NCBI RefSeq assembly: GCF_026241225.1
Contig: NZ_JAPFQP010000001.1
Span: 1,364,001-1,428,000 of the forward strand
Direction of reading: 5' to 3'
Length of the DNA: 64,000 nt
Origin: Lentiprolixibacter aurantiacus
GTDB taxonomy: Bacteria > Bacteroidota > Bacteroidia > Flavobacteriales > Flavobacteriaceae
Positions within the stretch are counted from its first letter, which is position 1; every line of letters begins with the position of its first letter. Below the pieces are notes generated by a model that had not been told where the DNA came from, did no database searches, and was given only the letters and a program-made list of their open reading frames with translations. The translations under genes were made by a program, and so were the position numbers. Below are positions 44,206 through 54,081 of the stretch, piece after piece.

Positions 44206-46419
44206 TTAGTCTCTTTTCTTAAATGGTCGCTTGGAACCACCGCTTCGGTCATTCCTGCCACCGCGATCACTTCTCGGAGGGCGTTCTTTATATCCTTCCG
44301 GTTTAGATAACAGGGCTTTGCGTGAAACCTTCTCTTTTCTTGTGCGGGGATCCATACCGAAGTATTTCACATCGATCACATCGCCCAGGTTAACCACATC
44401 GGTAACCTTATCGGTGCGTTCCCACGCCAGTTCTGATACGTGCAGGAGGATTTCATTCCCCGGTGCATCCATATATTCAACAACGGCTCCAAAATCCAGG
44501 ATCTTGATTACCTTGACCTCGTATACACTTCCCACTTCCGGTTTAAACGTAATGGAATCGATCTTGGCCAGAACGGCATCAATACCTGCCTGATCCGTAC
44601 CCAGTATCTCAACCAGACCTTCCTCGGTAACCGGATCCTCGTTGATTACAATGGTAGTCTTGGTTTCTTTCTGCAGTTCCTGAATCACTTTTCCTCCAGG
44701 GCCAATCAATGCGCCGATATATTCTCCGGGAATAGTAGTGGTAACCATTTTTGGAGCATGTGGCTTCACATCCGGCTTCGGTGCAGGGATGGCATCAACA
44801 AGCTTTTGCAGGATGTGAAGTCGACCTTCTTTAGCCTGGTTGAGGGCTTTTACAAGAATCTCGTAAGAAAGCCCCTTTACTTTAATGTCCATCTGGCAGG
44901 CGGTGATTCCATCTGCTGTACCGGTAACCTTGAAGTCCATATCCCCGAGGTGATCTTCATCTCCAAGGATGTCTGACAGGATAGCATACTTTCCGGTTTC
45001 TGTGTCTGTAATAAGACCCATAGCGATACCGGAAACCGGTTTTTTCAATTGTACCCCGGCATCCATAAGTGCCATAGTACCTGAACATACGGTAGCCATG
45101 GAAGAAGAACCATTACTTTCCAGTACTTCAGAAACCACGCGAACTGTGTAGGGGCAATCCTCAGGGATCATTCCTTTAAGTGCCCTCTGGGCCAGGTTTC
45201 CGTGTCCGATTTCCCTGCGCGATGTTCCGCGGATAGGTCGGGCTTCCCCTGTAGAGAATGGAGGGAAATTGTAGTGCAGGTAAAATGTTTCTTCTCCTTC
45301 ATAGGAAGGCATATCGATCTGGTTTGCCTCTCTGGAGGTACCCAGTGTTACTGTAGCCAGGGCTTGTGTTTCTCCCCGTGTAAATATGGCAGAACCGTGG
45401 GTGGAAGGCAGGTAATCTACTTCGCACCAGATGGGCCGGATTTCATCGGTCTTACGACCGTCCAGTCGTAATCCTTCATTCAGCACCAGGTCACGGATAG
45501 CTGCTTTTTCTGCCTTGCTGTAGTATTTGGAGATCAGATCGCCCAGTTCTTCCTGTTCTTCTTCGCTAAAGCTGGCTTTGACCTCTTCCTTGATCTCAGA
45601 GAAGGCTGCCCCTCTTTCGTGCTTGGCAGAACCGTCCTTGGCTACGGCGTAGACTTTGTCATAGGCCATTTCCCTGATTCGGCTTTCCAGCTCTTCTTCC
45701 TCAGCAGATACTTCGTACTCCCTTACTTCCTTTTTACCTACAGCTTCTGCAAGCCTTATCTGGGCAGCGCACTGTACTTTAATGGCTTCGTGTGCAAATT
45801 TGATGGCCTCAACCATTTCCTCTTCGGAAATTTCACCCATCTCTCCTTCTACCATCATCACAGAGTCTTCAGAAGCCCCGATTACCATGTCGATGTCGGA
45901 ATTTTCCAGTTGCTCTCGAGTAGGATTGATAATGAGTTGTCCGTCTACCCTTCCCACACGCACCTCAGAAATGGCACATTCAAAGGGGAAGTCAGACAAT
46001 TGAATAGCTGCTGAAGCCGCCAGTCCGGCCATGGCATCGGGCATCACGTTTTCGTCATGAGACATCAACTGTATCATAACCTGGGTTTCAGAGTGATAAT
46101 CCTTTGGGAAGAGTGGCCTCAATACACGGTCTACCAGACGCATAGTAAGGATTTCCCCGTCACTTGGACGAGCTTCACGTTTAAAGAATCCTCCGGGGTA
46201 TCGGCCCGAAGCTGCAAATTTTTCACGGTAATCTACCGTTAGTGGAAGGAAATCCACATCAGAAGCTTTGTAATTAGACACTACAGTACAGAGTAACATA
46301 CAGCGTCCAGATTGTACCACTACAGAACCGTGGGCCTGTTTGGCAAGTTTTCCGGTTTCAATAGAAATTTCTCTACCGTCACCAAGGTCAATGACCTCTT
46401 TAAAGGTTTTTGGAATCAT
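44206..46419 (-). CDS. pnp: Polyribonucleotide nucleotidyltransferase PNPase
   Basis: 737 aa. Two RNase PH cores are separated by a helical domain, followed by a KH domain ([16 protein letters not shown]) and an S1 domain ([23 protein letters not shown]). The extreme C terminus is Arg/Gly-rich ([16 protein letters not shown]). It degrades RNA phosphorolytically from the 3' end. It follows rpsO on the minus strand, the common rpsO-pnp order. Confidence 0.97.
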   Translation of the reverse strand: MIPKTFKEVIDLGDGREISIETGKLAKQAHGSVVVQSGRCMLLCTVVSNYKASDVDFLPLTVDYREKFAASGRYPGGFFKREARPSDGEILTMRLVDRVLRPLFPKDYHSETQVMIQLMSHDENVMPDAMAGLAASAAIQLSDFPFECAISEVRVGRVDGQLIINPTREQLENSDIDMVIGASEDSVMMVEGEMGEISEEEMVEAIKFAHEAIKVQCAAQIRLAEAVGKKEVREYEVSAEEEELESRIREMAYDKVYAVAKDGSAKHERGAAFSEIKEEVKASFSEEEQEELGDLISKYYSKAEKAAIRDLVLNEGLRLDGRKTDEIRPIWCEVDYLPSTHGSAIFTRGETQALATVTLGTSREANQIDMPSYEGEETFYLHYNFPPFSTGEARPIRGTSRREIGHGNLAQRALKGMIPEDCPYTVRVVSEVLESNGSSSMATVCSGTMALMDAGVQLKKPVSGIAMGLITDTETGKYAILSDILGDEDHLGDMDFKVTGTADGITACQMDIKVKGLSYEILVKALNQAKEGRLHILQKLVDAIPAPKPDVKPHAPKMVTTTIPGEYIGALIGPGGKVIQELQKETKTTIVINEDPVTEEGLVEILGTDQAGIDAVLAKIDSITFKPEVGSVYEVKVIKILDFGAVVEYMDAPGNEILLHVSELAWERTDKVTDVVNLGDVIDVKYFGMDPRTRKEKVSRKALLSKPEGYKERPPRSDRGGRNDRSGGSKRPFKKRD

Positions 46420-46475
46420 AAAAATTCGTTAGTTCCTGTATAAAACAGGATTGTTATACAATGGTCTCCGGGCTT

Positions 46476-46550
46476 ACCGGCCGGTCAGGGTTGTGTTGTG
46501 TTGTTGACCAATGAAAAACTGTGTAAGCTTTTTGTGGGATCCCGATCGGG
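46476..46550. repeat. Palindromes in the rpsO-pnp spacer
   Basis: ACCGGCCGGT (46476-46485) and CCCGATCGGG (46541-46550), each self-complementary, lie in the pnp leader. A short hairpin, CCTGT/ACAGG (46435-46449), is next to the pnp start. They could be RNA processing sites or a repeat remnant. Confidence 0.35.
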
Positions 46551-46564
46551 CTCCCGGGGTATGT

Positions 46565-46590
46565 AAAAAGGGGAAGCAGCGCTTCCCCTT
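46565..46590 (-). terminator. Terminator after rpsO
   Basis: A 10-bp stem, 46568-46577 with 46581-46590, 3-nt loop, and a T run on the minus strand (46565-46569). It lies 8 nt after the rpsO stop. Confidence 0.85.
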
Positions 46591-46597
46591 GAAAAAT

Positions 46598-46867
46598 TTA
46601 TTTCCTTATGTTCAATTCTTTAATAAGTGCACGGTATTTTTCAATATCCTTATCCTTCAGGTAATCCAGTAAACTTCTTCGTTTACCTACCAGCTTCACC
46701 AGTGACCTTTCGGTATTGTAATCCTTCTGGTTCTCTTTCAGGTGTTTGGTAAGGTGATTGATCCGATACGTGAATAACGCGATCTGCGCTTCAGTAGATC
46801 CGGTGTTCTTTTCAGAACCTCCGTGCTTTTTAAAAATGTCTGCTTTAATTTCTTTAGTTAAATACAT
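46598..46867 (-). CDS. rpsO: 30S ribosomal protein S15
   Basis: 89 aa from ATG 46867, the usual length; the longer open frame to 46912 is not used by the family. Hallmarks are GSTEAQIALFTYRINHLT and LVGKRRSLLDYLK. S15 binds 16S rRNA helices 20-22. It is preceded by a perfect promoter box, and pnp follows. Confidence 0.97.
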   Translation of the reverse strand: MYLTKEIKADIFKKHGGSEKNTGSTEAQIALFTYRINHLTKHLKENQKDYNTERSLVKLVGKRRSLLDYLKDKDIEKYRALIKELNIRK

Positions 46868-46920
46868 GCCAATATTATTAAAATGATTTTTATGTATGTG
46901 ATTGAGCGTCAATCAGGGCG

Positions 46921-46928
46921 CAAAGATA
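46921..46928 (-). promoter_or_regulatory. -7 box TATCTTTG for rpsO
   Basis: Exact TAnnTTTG on the minus strand, 54 nt before the rpsO start, leaving room for an autoregulatory leader. Confidence 0.6.
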
Positions 46929-47028
46929 GTAATATTTTATTCAATAGCCGATTAAACTTTTTTAACCTCATGTTAAACCTTTTTTGCAGTGGACAGTCCT
47001 AAGGTTGTAATGTTAAAAAATTGTTATT

Positions 47029-47886
47029 ATGAAACGTCTCAAAAAAATGAACTTCGCAGGAGCAGTGGTCATGGCTAGCTTTATGTTTATCTCCTGTGAG
47101 AAAAAAGAATCTCCTGAAGTTATCAATGAGGAGCAAACCTTTGAAGTAGCAAATCTTCAGACTAGTGATGAATCCGAGTTAATTTCCGAGGAAATTATGA
47201 ACATTGGAGAGGATGTGTACGCTACAGATGAGATATCCCTTACTTCGCGGGCAAATTACCGTTCGGATTACCTGCCCGATTGTGTTACGATCACGACTGT
47301 AGTGACCAGCACTACCCGTGAAAAAACCATTGACTTTGGAGAAGGATGCGAACTTCCCAATGGTAATGTCCTCAGTGGTATTATCTATCTGAGCTATGAA
47401 AAAGACATGGACCTGGCAACGAAGACAATTGCGCTGTCCCTGGAGAATTTTACCTTTAATGGGGTAGCTGTGGAAGGTAGTGCGTCCATAGTACGCATGC
47501 GATCTAACGAAAACGGCAATCCCCAGTCCGATGCCAGTGCAAGCTTTAGTGGCACCTGGCCAGATGATAGCACGGCTAGCTTTACAGGAAACCGTACCCG
47601 CGAATGGATTGAAGGCTTTGGAAGCGGCTTCTGGGGCGATAATGTTTTCCTGATTTCCGGGAAAAGCACCTTCACCGGTAAAATGGGCAATGTATTTGCC
47701 AAAGAGACCATCTCCCCGCTGAGAAGGGAACTTTCCTGCCGGTTTATAGTAAGCGGAGTGCTGCAGATTACCCGAAACGAGCTCACTGCGACCCTGGATT
47801 TTGGCGACGGGTCCTGCGATGCGAAAGGTTTGCTTACCTATCCCAATGGAGAAACCGAAGAAATATTTTTAAGAAGGTTCAGGTAA
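47029..47886 (+). CDS. Putative lipoprotein of unknown function
   Basis: 285 aa with lipobox FISC (Cys about residue 23). The mature protein is rich in beta strands, Thr and Ser, with LPDCVTITTVVTST, IDFGEGCELPNGNVLSGII and the repeat-like C-terminal LDFGDGSCDAKGLLTYPNG. Paired cysteines (e.g. in DFGEGCE and FGDGSCD) may form disulfides. I do not recognise a domain. It is convergent with accD and shares a terminator with it. Confidence 0.6.
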   Translation: MKRLKKMNFAGAVVMASFMFISCEKKESPEVINEEQTFEVANLQTSDESELISEEIMNIGEDVYATDEISLTSRANYRSDYLPDCVTITTVVTSTTREKTIDFGEGCELPNGNVLSGIIYLSYEKDMDLATKTIALSLENFTFNGVAVEGSASIVRMRSNENGNPQSDASASFSGTWPDDSTASFTGNRTREWIEGFGSGFWGDNVFLISGKSTFTGKMGNVFAKETISPLRRELSCRFIVSGVLQITRNELTATLDFGDGSCDAKGLLTYPNGETEEIFLRRFR

Positions 47887-47909
47887 GACCCGATGTGGTT
47901 TGAAATTGA

Positions 47910-47940
47910 AAAAGCCCTGACAATTTTCGTCAGGGCTTTT
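47910..47940. terminator. Bidirectional terminator between the lipoprotein gene and accD
   Basis: A perfect 12-bp stem, 47910-47921 with 47929-47940, 7-nt loop, with A and T runs on both sides, so it can end both convergent transcripts. Confidence 0.9.
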
Positions 47941-47941
47941 C

Positions 47942-48802
47942 TTATTTTCTTATTGGCAGGTTCTGTATAAGGTCAATATAGAGGTTTACCTTTTTCTTAA
48001 GATCCCTCCTGTGGGTGATAAAATCGAGGAAACCATGTTCCAGTACAAATTCCGAGGTCTGGAATCCATCTGGCAGGTCCTGGCCTGTAGCTTCTTTAAC
48101 TACACGCGGTCCGGCAAAACCAATCAGGGCGCCTGGCTCTGAAATATTAATATCCCCAAGCATGGCGTAGGATGCGGTGGTTCCTCCGGTGGTAGGATCT
48201 GTACACAGGGAAATGTAAGGCAGTCCAGCTTCAGCAAGCTGAGCAAGCTTTGCTGATGTCTTTGCAAGCTGCATCAGAGACAGTGCAGCTTCCATCATAC
48301 GCGCTCCCCCTGATTTGGAAATCATCAGAAATGGCATTTTATGCTCGATGGCATAATCAATACCCCGGGCAATTTTCTCGCCTACCACACTTCCCATGGA
48401 TCCACCTATAAAGGCGAAGTCCATGCAGCTAACCACAAGTTCTTTTCCCATGGATTTACCAACAGCCGTGCGCACAGCGTCTTTGAGGTTGGTCCTCTTC
48501 TGGGCTGCTTTGAGGCGATCTGAATATTTCTTGGTGTCTTCGAATTTCAGAGGGTCTTTAGAAGTTAGCTTCGCATCCAGTTCGGTAAAGGTGTTGTTAT
48601 CAAAAATGATCTCAAAATACTCCTTGCTGCCAATTCTTACATGGTAATCGTCTTCCGGGCTCACGTAAAAGTTTTTAGCAAGCTCTTCTGACTCAACTAT
48701 TTTTCCTGTAGGTGATTTGTACCAAAGGCCTTTGGGGGTGTCTTTCTTCTCCTCCGTTGCCGTTTGAATTCCTTTCTCTTTTCGCTTAAACCATGCCGTC
48801 AT
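47942..48802 (-). CDS. accD: Acetyl-CoA carboxylase carboxyltransferase beta subunit AccD
   Basis: About 286 aa from ATG 48802 ([11 protein letters not shown]); ATG 48814 is possible. The crotonase fold shows [33 protein letters not shown] and [10 protein letters not shown]. It makes malonyl-CoA with AccA. The zinc-ribbon region (about residues 26-55, [14 protein letters not shown], then [13 protein letters not shown]) has lost all four cysteines found in E. coli AccD. It is downstream of fbaA with a 27-nt gap. Confidence 0.93.
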   Translation of the reverse strand: MTAWFKRKEKGIQTATEEKKDTPKGLWYKSPTGKIVESEELAKNFYVSPEDDYHVRIGSKEYFEIIFDNNTFTELDAKLTSKDPLKFEDTKKYSDRLKAAQKRTNLKDAVRTAVGKSMGKELVVSCMDFAFIGGSMGSVVGEKIARGIDYAIEHKMPFLMISKSGGARMMEAALSLMQLAKTSAKLAQLAEAGLPYISLCTDPTTGGTTASYAMLGDINISEPGALIGFAGPRVVKEATGQDLPDGFQTSEFVLEHGFLDFITHRRDLKKKVNLYIDLIQNLPIRK

Positions 48803-48829
48803 ATCAGTCTCCATTTTACAGTGTTATCC

Positions 48830-49897
48830 TTACAGCGTATTCACATTATTTAAGTCTTCAAAAGCCTGTGTAAGCCTTTCCACAAAAGATTTTTCACCTT
48901 CCCTTAACCAAACCCTGGGGTCATAGCTCTTTTTGTTGGGAAGGTCGTCTCCATCCGGGTTCCCGATCTGGGATTGCAGGTAAGCAGATTTTTCCTGAAT
49001 GTAATCACGCACTCCGGCAAGGAAAGCGTATTGCAGATCGGTGTCTATATTCATTTTGATCACACCATACCCAATCGCTTCGCGAATTTCTTCCAGGGTA
49101 GAGCCGGAACCACCGTGGAATACAAAATCAATATGATTGTGGCCCACGCCATATTTCTCCGAAACATATTCCTGAGAATTCTTAAGGATCTTGGGGGTTA
49201 GCTTAACATTTCCAGGCTTGTAGACACCGTGGACATTTCCAAAGGCAGCGGCGATGGTAAAGCGGTGGCTCACCTTTAAAAGCTCCTCATAAGCGTAGGC
49301 CACTTCTTCCGGCTGCGTATATAGCTTGGAATCATCAACATCCGTGTTGTCAACCCCATCTTCTTCACCACCGGTTATGCCCAGCTCAATTTCCAGTGTC
49401 ATATCCATCTTGCTCATTCGTGCCAGGTACTCCTTGCAAATAGCAATATTTTCCTCAATGGGTTCTTCAGACAGGTCGATCATATGCGAACTGAACAGGG
49501 ATTTCCCGGTTTCTGCAAAGTGCTTCTCGCTGGCATCAAGCAGGCCGTCTATCCATGGTAGTAATTTCTTGGCACAATGATCTGTATGCAATATCACTGT
49601 AGCCCCATAGGCTTCAGCTAGCTGATGTACATGTTTTGCACCGGCGATAGCCCCCTGAATGGCCGACTGCTGGTTTTCATTTGAAAGGCCTTTACCAGCA
49701 TTGAACTGCGCTCCTCCATTTGAGAACTGTATAATTACCGGTGCATTGAGTTTGGCAGCGGTTTCCAGTACCCCGTTAATGGTGCTGGAGCCCACAACAT
49801 TAACAGCGGGAAGGGCAAAGCCTTTTTCTTTGGCGTATTTGAAAATTTCCTGGACTTGGTCTCCTGTAGCAACTCCAGGCTTGATATTGTGCGACAT
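48830..49897 (-). CDS. fbaA: Class II fructose-bisphosphate aldolase
   Basis: 355 aa from ATG 49897. Zinc ligands occur in HTDHCAKK, GNVHGVY and FVFHGGSGST, with the class IIa E. coli-like length. It catalyses reversible aldol cleavage of fructose-1,6-bisphosphate. A perfect TACATTTG promoter box lies 33 nt upstream; accD follows on the same strand. Confidence 0.96.
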   Translation of the reverse strand: MSHNIKPGVATGDQVQEIFKYAKEKGFALPAVNVVGSSTINGVLETAAKLNAPVIIQFSNGGAQFNAGKGLSNENQQSAIQGAIAGAKHVHQLAEAYGATVILHTDHCAKKLLPWIDGLLDASEKHFAETGKSLFSSHMIDLSEEPIEENIAICKEYLARMSKMDMTLEIELGITGGEEDGVDNTDVDDSKLYTQPEEVAYAYEELLKVSHRFTIAAAFGNVHGVYKPGNVKLTPKILKNSQEYVSEKYGVGHNHIDFVFHGGSGSTLEEIREAIGYGVIKMNIDTDLQYAFLAGVRDYIQEKSAYLQSQIGNPDGDDLPNKKSYDPRVWLREGEKSFVERLTQAFEDLNNVNTL

Positions 49898-49929
49898 ATT
49901 AGTGTTGATTGGTTTATTTGTAGATGAGG

Positions 49930-49937
49930 CAAATGTA
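49930..49937 (-). promoter_or_regulatory. -7 box TACATTTG for fbaA
   Basis: Exact TAnnTTTG match on the minus strand in the 55-nt gap after tamL, so fbaA-accD can be transcribed independently. Confidence 0.6.
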
Positions 49938-49952
49938 ATAAAATAATTAGGT

Positions 49953-52559
49953 CTAAAAAGGATAGTTAATCCCGATTTGGAACACGGCATTGGCAAAGTT
50001 ATAATCCCTGAACCACCTTTTAGAAGGCTCTAGCGCCGGATTATACGTTTTAAATCCGGTATCCAGTCGAAAAACAAAATAAGAGAAATCGTACCGGATC
50101 CCGAAACCAGATCCTATGGCAATATCTGCCAGGGATTCGAAGCCACTGAATGTTTTTTTCGGATCGTCTACATTATCCCATACATTCCAGATATTTCCCA
50201 CATCGGCAAAAAGTGCCCCCTTGATGTCTCCAACAATGGGAAAACGATATTCCAGGTTGAATGCCAGTTTCAGGTTGGCCTCGTTGAAGTCGTTTATATC
50301 CTGGGAACTACCTGGCCCGAGGGAATACGGAAACCATGCCCTGTTGTCGTTAGAACCCCCGGCAAAATAACTCCGCACAAAGGGTACACTTTCCGCATTG
50401 CCGTAAGGCACGGCGATCCCGAAGAAGGTACGCATGGCAAGAACATTGGAGCGCGAAAGGTCCCAATGTTTGATATAGTCCAGTTCGGTTTTAACGTATT
50501 GGGAAAAGGGTACCCCAAAGACCAGCAGGTTTCCGTTGTCGTTTTCTTCAAACGGAACGATCCTGGAGATGGTAGAAAGGATGTTTCCTGCACTTTCAAA
50601 CTTAACCCGGATCTGCGAGAAACTGTTGTCATTGATCCCGGAACGATTATTACGGGTAAAGGTGAAATTACTGGTAAAGATCAGGTTGTTTTCTGTTAAT
50701 CGCTGTCTGCGCTCTTCGATTCGACTAACATCTATAAGGTCTTCCTGAGAAGAGGACACATCGCCGTTGAGGATAGCATTGGTAAATCCGGTAGTCCCTT
50801 CCGGTATTATCAGGCGCCTTGGATCCGTTGTATTATCAGTGTCCTGAAAAAACTCGTCAAGCTCAGGAAACGCCAAGGGGTCCTGATAGGCATCTGCAAT
50901 ATTGTCCAGGGATTCATAGCTACTCGTGTATACGTTGAAGAAACGGTCTGGGTTAACGTTACGTACGTACTGTACATTCAGCAATTCGAGTGCACTCCTT
51001 TTAAAATCCGAAGGCGACCAGTTGTATCCGAATATAGAATTGAATGTCTGCTTGTCCAGTCCAATATTTTCCTGGAAGCTGATCCCGGCACTAATCCGGG
51101 TGGTGGGCAGCATATAATAAGGTACGATACGGTCTGCCTTAACAAACGGGAGCCAGAAAGGAAACCAGATCCTGGGAAAAGTGAGGTTGATTTCACTTCC
51201 TATTTCCGAGAAGTAATCCTCCGGCAGGGACTCATCACTCAATAAACCAAAGGTTCCCCTGGCAGAGAGGCTCAGGGTTTCTGCACCGCCGAAGATATTG
51301 CGGCTTACCAGGGCAGTACTAAAACCGATACCAAGCCGCTGAATGTTGGAGTGGGTTATGTCAAAGTCGAGTCCCAAAGAATATTTAGACCTGGCAGAAA
51401 GGTAAATATTGGAAGTCAGGACATCCCTCTCCGGATCCTCAATGAATTCGATATTGGGATATTTAAAAGTGTTGAGGTTGGTAATTTGCCGGTAGGTTCT
51501 TATACGGTCTAAATCCCTGTAGATACTGTCTTTGGTAAAGAAAATTGCGTCCGTGAGGGCCTTTGGCTTGTAACGGAGTTTATCCTTGTAATAAATGGTA
51601 TAATCGTCATAGCTAACAGACTTCAGGGAATCCATATCCTGACCAAACTGGTAGTCGGCATAGATGTTGATCTGATCAAATTTAAAAACCTTGTAGGCCG
51701 CAGTGGTTACCGTTGTGTCGGAACGCCTGCGCAGGTCTTCAATATTGAGCTCCACATTCATCAGCTGGTCATCATTAGCCCTTGTGGTATCCCTTTCAAT
51801 ATCGTAGGTAATGGAACTTTCCTGGAAGTTGTAGACTCCTGAATTCCTGAACAATGAGGTGAGCCGCTCCCGTTCCAGGTTGAAATTGGCCAGATCAAAA
51901 ACATCCCCTGTTTTGATAAAGGAATTTTCGGCATTCAGGTTGTAGAGCGAATCTATGGCAGAAGACTGTATCTGCTTGGTAAAGGTGTCTATAATGAAAG
52001 GCTTCCCCAGGTTGATATTGTAATTGATTTCTGCATGCTGCTTGCGCGTGGGGATAACAGAATAGGTAGTGGTGTTATTGAAATAACCCTTGGACCCGTA
52101 ATAGGCACTCAGGCGTTCCAGGGACCTGCGGGTCCTGTTAGTATCTATAATTACAGGGGCCTCGCCAATTTTTTTCAACCATTCGCTGTACCCCTTGACC
52201 AGAAAGGATTCTCCAAGGCGGTTTACCTGTTTTTCCGAGAGTAAGCGGGCCAGCCGGGCTTCCCGTTTTGGCCTGCGCTTCAGCCATTCCTGAAAGGTTG
52301 AATCCGGGTTGGGCTTTGCCAGGTTGTATAGATTGAGCCTCAGCGGATACCCAAGCACCCTGCTGTTGGGTTTTTGCACCAGCAGGCTTTGAATATCATC
52401 ATCAACCACCCGTTCGCCATTGGTAAAGACCCTGTTCTTGCTAAGCAGCAGCTCATCGTCCTCAACCCGTTTCAATGTATTACAGGAAGCAAGCAGTATT
52501 GCCAAACAGAATAAAACTATTTTTGCAGTACGGGCTTTAAAACGAAGAAGGGTCCCCAT
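49953..52559 (-). CDS. tamL: Translocation and assembly module lipoprotein TamL (BamA/TamA family)
   Basis: About 868 aa from ATG 52559; ATG 52565 is two codons longer, and the open frame to 52787 is unlikely because it covers the divergent gene's start. Lipobox LLASC, then LKRVEDDELLLSKN. POTRA-like repeats fill the N-terminal half (e.g. GYPLRLNLYNL, KGYSEWLKKIGEAPVIID). The C-terminal half is an Omp85 barrel with the final strand ending FQIGINYPF. Bacteroidota replace TamA by this lipoprotein, which helps assemble outer-membrane proteins. It is divergent from the methyltransferase gene, 24 nt away. Confidence 0.88.
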   Translation of the reverse strand: MGTLLRFKARTAKIVLFCLAILLASCNTLKRVEDDELLLSKNRVFTNGERVVDDDIQSLLVQKPNSRVLGYPLRLNLYNLAKPNPDSTFQEWLKRRPKREARLARLLSEKQVNRLGESFLVKGYSEWLKKIGEAPVIIDTNRTRRSLERLSAYYGSKGYFNNTTTYSVIPTRKQHAEINYNINLGKPFIIDTFTKQIQSSAIDSLYNLNAENSFIKTGDVFDLANFNLERERLTSLFRNSGVYNFQESSITYDIERDTTRANDDQLMNVELNIEDLRRRSDTTVTTAAYKVFKFDQINIYADYQFGQDMDSLKSVSYDDYTIYYKDKLRYKPKALTDAIFFTKDSIYRDLDRIRTYRQITNLNTFKYPNIEFIEDPERDVLTSNIYLSARSKYSLGLDFDITHSNIQRLGIGFSTALVSRNIFGGAETLSLSARGTFGLLSDESLPEDYFSEIGSEINLTFPRIWFPFWLPFVKADRIVPYYMLPTTRISAGISFQENIGLDKQTFNSIFGYNWSPSDFKRSALELLNVQYVRNVNPDRFFNVYTSSYESLDNIADAYQDPLAFPELDEFFQDTDNTTDPRRLIIPEGTTGFTNAILNGDVSSSQEDLIDVSRIEERRQRLTENNLIFTSNFTFTRNNRSGINDNSFSQIRVKFESAGNILSTISRIVPFEENDNGNLLVFGVPFSQYVKTELDYIKHWDLSRSNVLAMRTFFGIAVPYGNAESVPFVRSYFAGGSNDNRAWFPYSLGPGSSQDINDFNEANLKLAFNLEYRFPIVGDIKGALFADVGNIWNVWDNVDDPKKTFSGFESLADIAIGSGFGIRYDFSYFVFRLDTGFKTYNPALEPSKRWFRDYNFANAVFQIGINYPF

Positions 52560-52583
52560 AAACATCAAAAATACATTATTTGA

Positions 52584-53306
52584 ATGGTTGTCAAAAGTCA
52601 ATTGAAGTATATCAAAAGCCTGCAGCAAAAAAAATACCGAATGCAATACAAGCGCTTTGTGGCAGAAGGCTTTAAGACCGTGGAGGAATTGCTTCGGGCC
52701 GGCTGGAAGGCCGAATTGCTTTTTGCTACCGAAACCGGACTGGATAAAGAACTCGGATCCAATACCCAATTGATTTCGCCAAAACAAATGTCCCAGATCA
52801 GTTCCTTTAAAACGCCCAGCAAGGTTTTAGGGGTTTTTGAGGTTCCGGAGGCCGGGGAAGTTGATTTTACTGACTGGATAGTGGCCCTGGATAAAGTCCG
52901 GGACCCTGGTAATCTGGGAACTATAATTCGCCTTTGTGATTGGTTTGGAATTACCCACCTGGTTTGCTCAACAGATACGGTAGAGGCCTTTAATCCAAAA
53001 GTTTTACAGGCCACTATGGGCTCAATTGCCCGTGTTGATATTACTTACACGGATTTACCTTCTTTTTTAAAGGATGCTGATGTCCCTGTTTTCGGGGCTT
53101 TTATGGATGGAAAATCGGTTTACGATACTGAGCTTCCCTCATTTGGAATTCTGGTTATGGGTAATGAGGCCAACGGTATATCCAAAGAAGTAAGTGATGT
53201 TATCCGGAATAAAATTAGTATTCCCCAATACGGTAAACCCTCTGCCGAAAGCCTTAATGTTGCCACAGCAACGGCCATACTCCTCAACGAGCTGAGGAGA
53301 TCTTAG
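52584..53306 (+). CDS. TrmH/SpoU family RNA 2'-O-methyltransferase
   Basis: 240 aa. An N-terminal substrate-binding region (QKKYRMQYKRFVAEGFKTVEELL) is followed by the SPOUT knot, with motif 1 VALDKVRDPGNLGTIIRLCDWFG, motif 2 ILVMGNEANGIS and motif 3 IPQYGKPSAESLNVATATAILL. It uses AdoMet to methylate ribose in rRNA or tRNA; target not determined. It ends 4 nt before the convergent porT stop. Confidence 0.9.
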   Translation: MVVKSQLKYIKSLQQKKYRMQYKRFVAEGFKTVEELLRAGWKAELLFATETGLDKELGSNTQLISPKQMSQISSFKTPSKVLGVFEVPEAGEVDFTDWIVALDKVRDPGNLGTIIRLCDWFGITHLVCSTDTVEAFNPKVLQATMGSIARVDITYTDLPSFLKDADVPVFGAFMDGKSVYDTELPSFGILVMGNEANGISKEVSDVIRNKISIPQYGKPSAESLNVATATAILLNELRRS

Positions 53307-53309
53307 GGA

Positions 53310-54044
53310 TTACTCAAATGTGAAGTTAATAAAGATGCCCCTGGTTCTCAGGCCACTGATATTACCTGTCCAGGGACTGTTGGGATCATTGTCCGGGACC
53401 AGTTCGTCACTTAGGGCGAAGACCCCGCGGATAGAAGGGGCGAACTTGAAGTATTCTGTGTAGAAATCGATTCCAAAGCCCAGTTCGTAATGAAATACGC
53501 TTTTCTTCATGCGGAAGGTGCCACTGCTGTTATCATCCAGGCTGTCTTCATTGCTGCCCAGATTTAACTGGGTACCTACACCCCCAATGATAAAAGGTTT
53601 CCAGTTACCTATTCTGCGGGTACTTACTTTTAGTAACAAAGGGAAATTAATGTAAGTAGATTTTACTTCACGAATGGCATCGACCGGATCTGAAAAGCCA
53701 GGAAACCCCAGGGTGCGTTGGGTATAAAACAAACCGGGTTCAAAACGGAGGTCGAGGAATTCATGCAGCCTCATTTCCCCGATAAGCCCTACATTAAAAC
53801 CCAGGGATTTATCAACCAGGATATCCCCCAGGTCGTTTTTATATTCAAACTTGAAATCGTACTGGTTAAAGCCCAGGAAGTAACCCCAGTTCAAAAAGTC
53901 CTTATCCTCATTCTGCAGATTCAATATGGGCTTTTCATTGAACTGAGCATTCCCCTTGAACAAAACCAGCGTAAATAACAAGAGTAAAACGCTGATAGGT
54001 TTTATTTTGAATATGCTGATGTCTGCTGCAGATGGAAAACCCAT
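53310..54044 (-). CDS. porT: PorT family type IX secretion component
   Basis: 244 aa with a signal ending GNAQ (about residue 33) and a predicted eight-stranded outer-membrane barrel: FLGFNQYDFKFEY, RFEPGLFYTQRTLGF, YINFPLLLKVSTRR, ending in FINFTFE. PorT (SprT in F. johnsoniae) is needed for type IX secretion and gliding. The ubiE-porT pair is the usual arrangement in flavobacteria, which supports the call. It sits 37 nt after ubiE. Confidence 0.85.
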   Translation of the reverse strand: MGFPSAADISIFKIKPISVLLLLFTLVLFKGNAQFNEKPILNLQNEDKDFLNWGYFLGFNQYDFKFEYKNDLGDILVDKSLGFNVGLIGEMRLHEFLDLRFEPGLFYTQRTLGFPGFSDPVDAIREVKSTYINFPLLLKVSTRRIGNWKPFIIGGVGTQLNLGSNEDSLDDNSSGTFRMKKSVFHYELGFGIDFYTEYFKFAPSIRGVFALSDELVPDNDPNSPWTGNISGLRTRGIFINFTFE

Positions 54045-54081
54045 ATAATTTATTCCTTTATTGATCGCTGCCGTGGACGGA

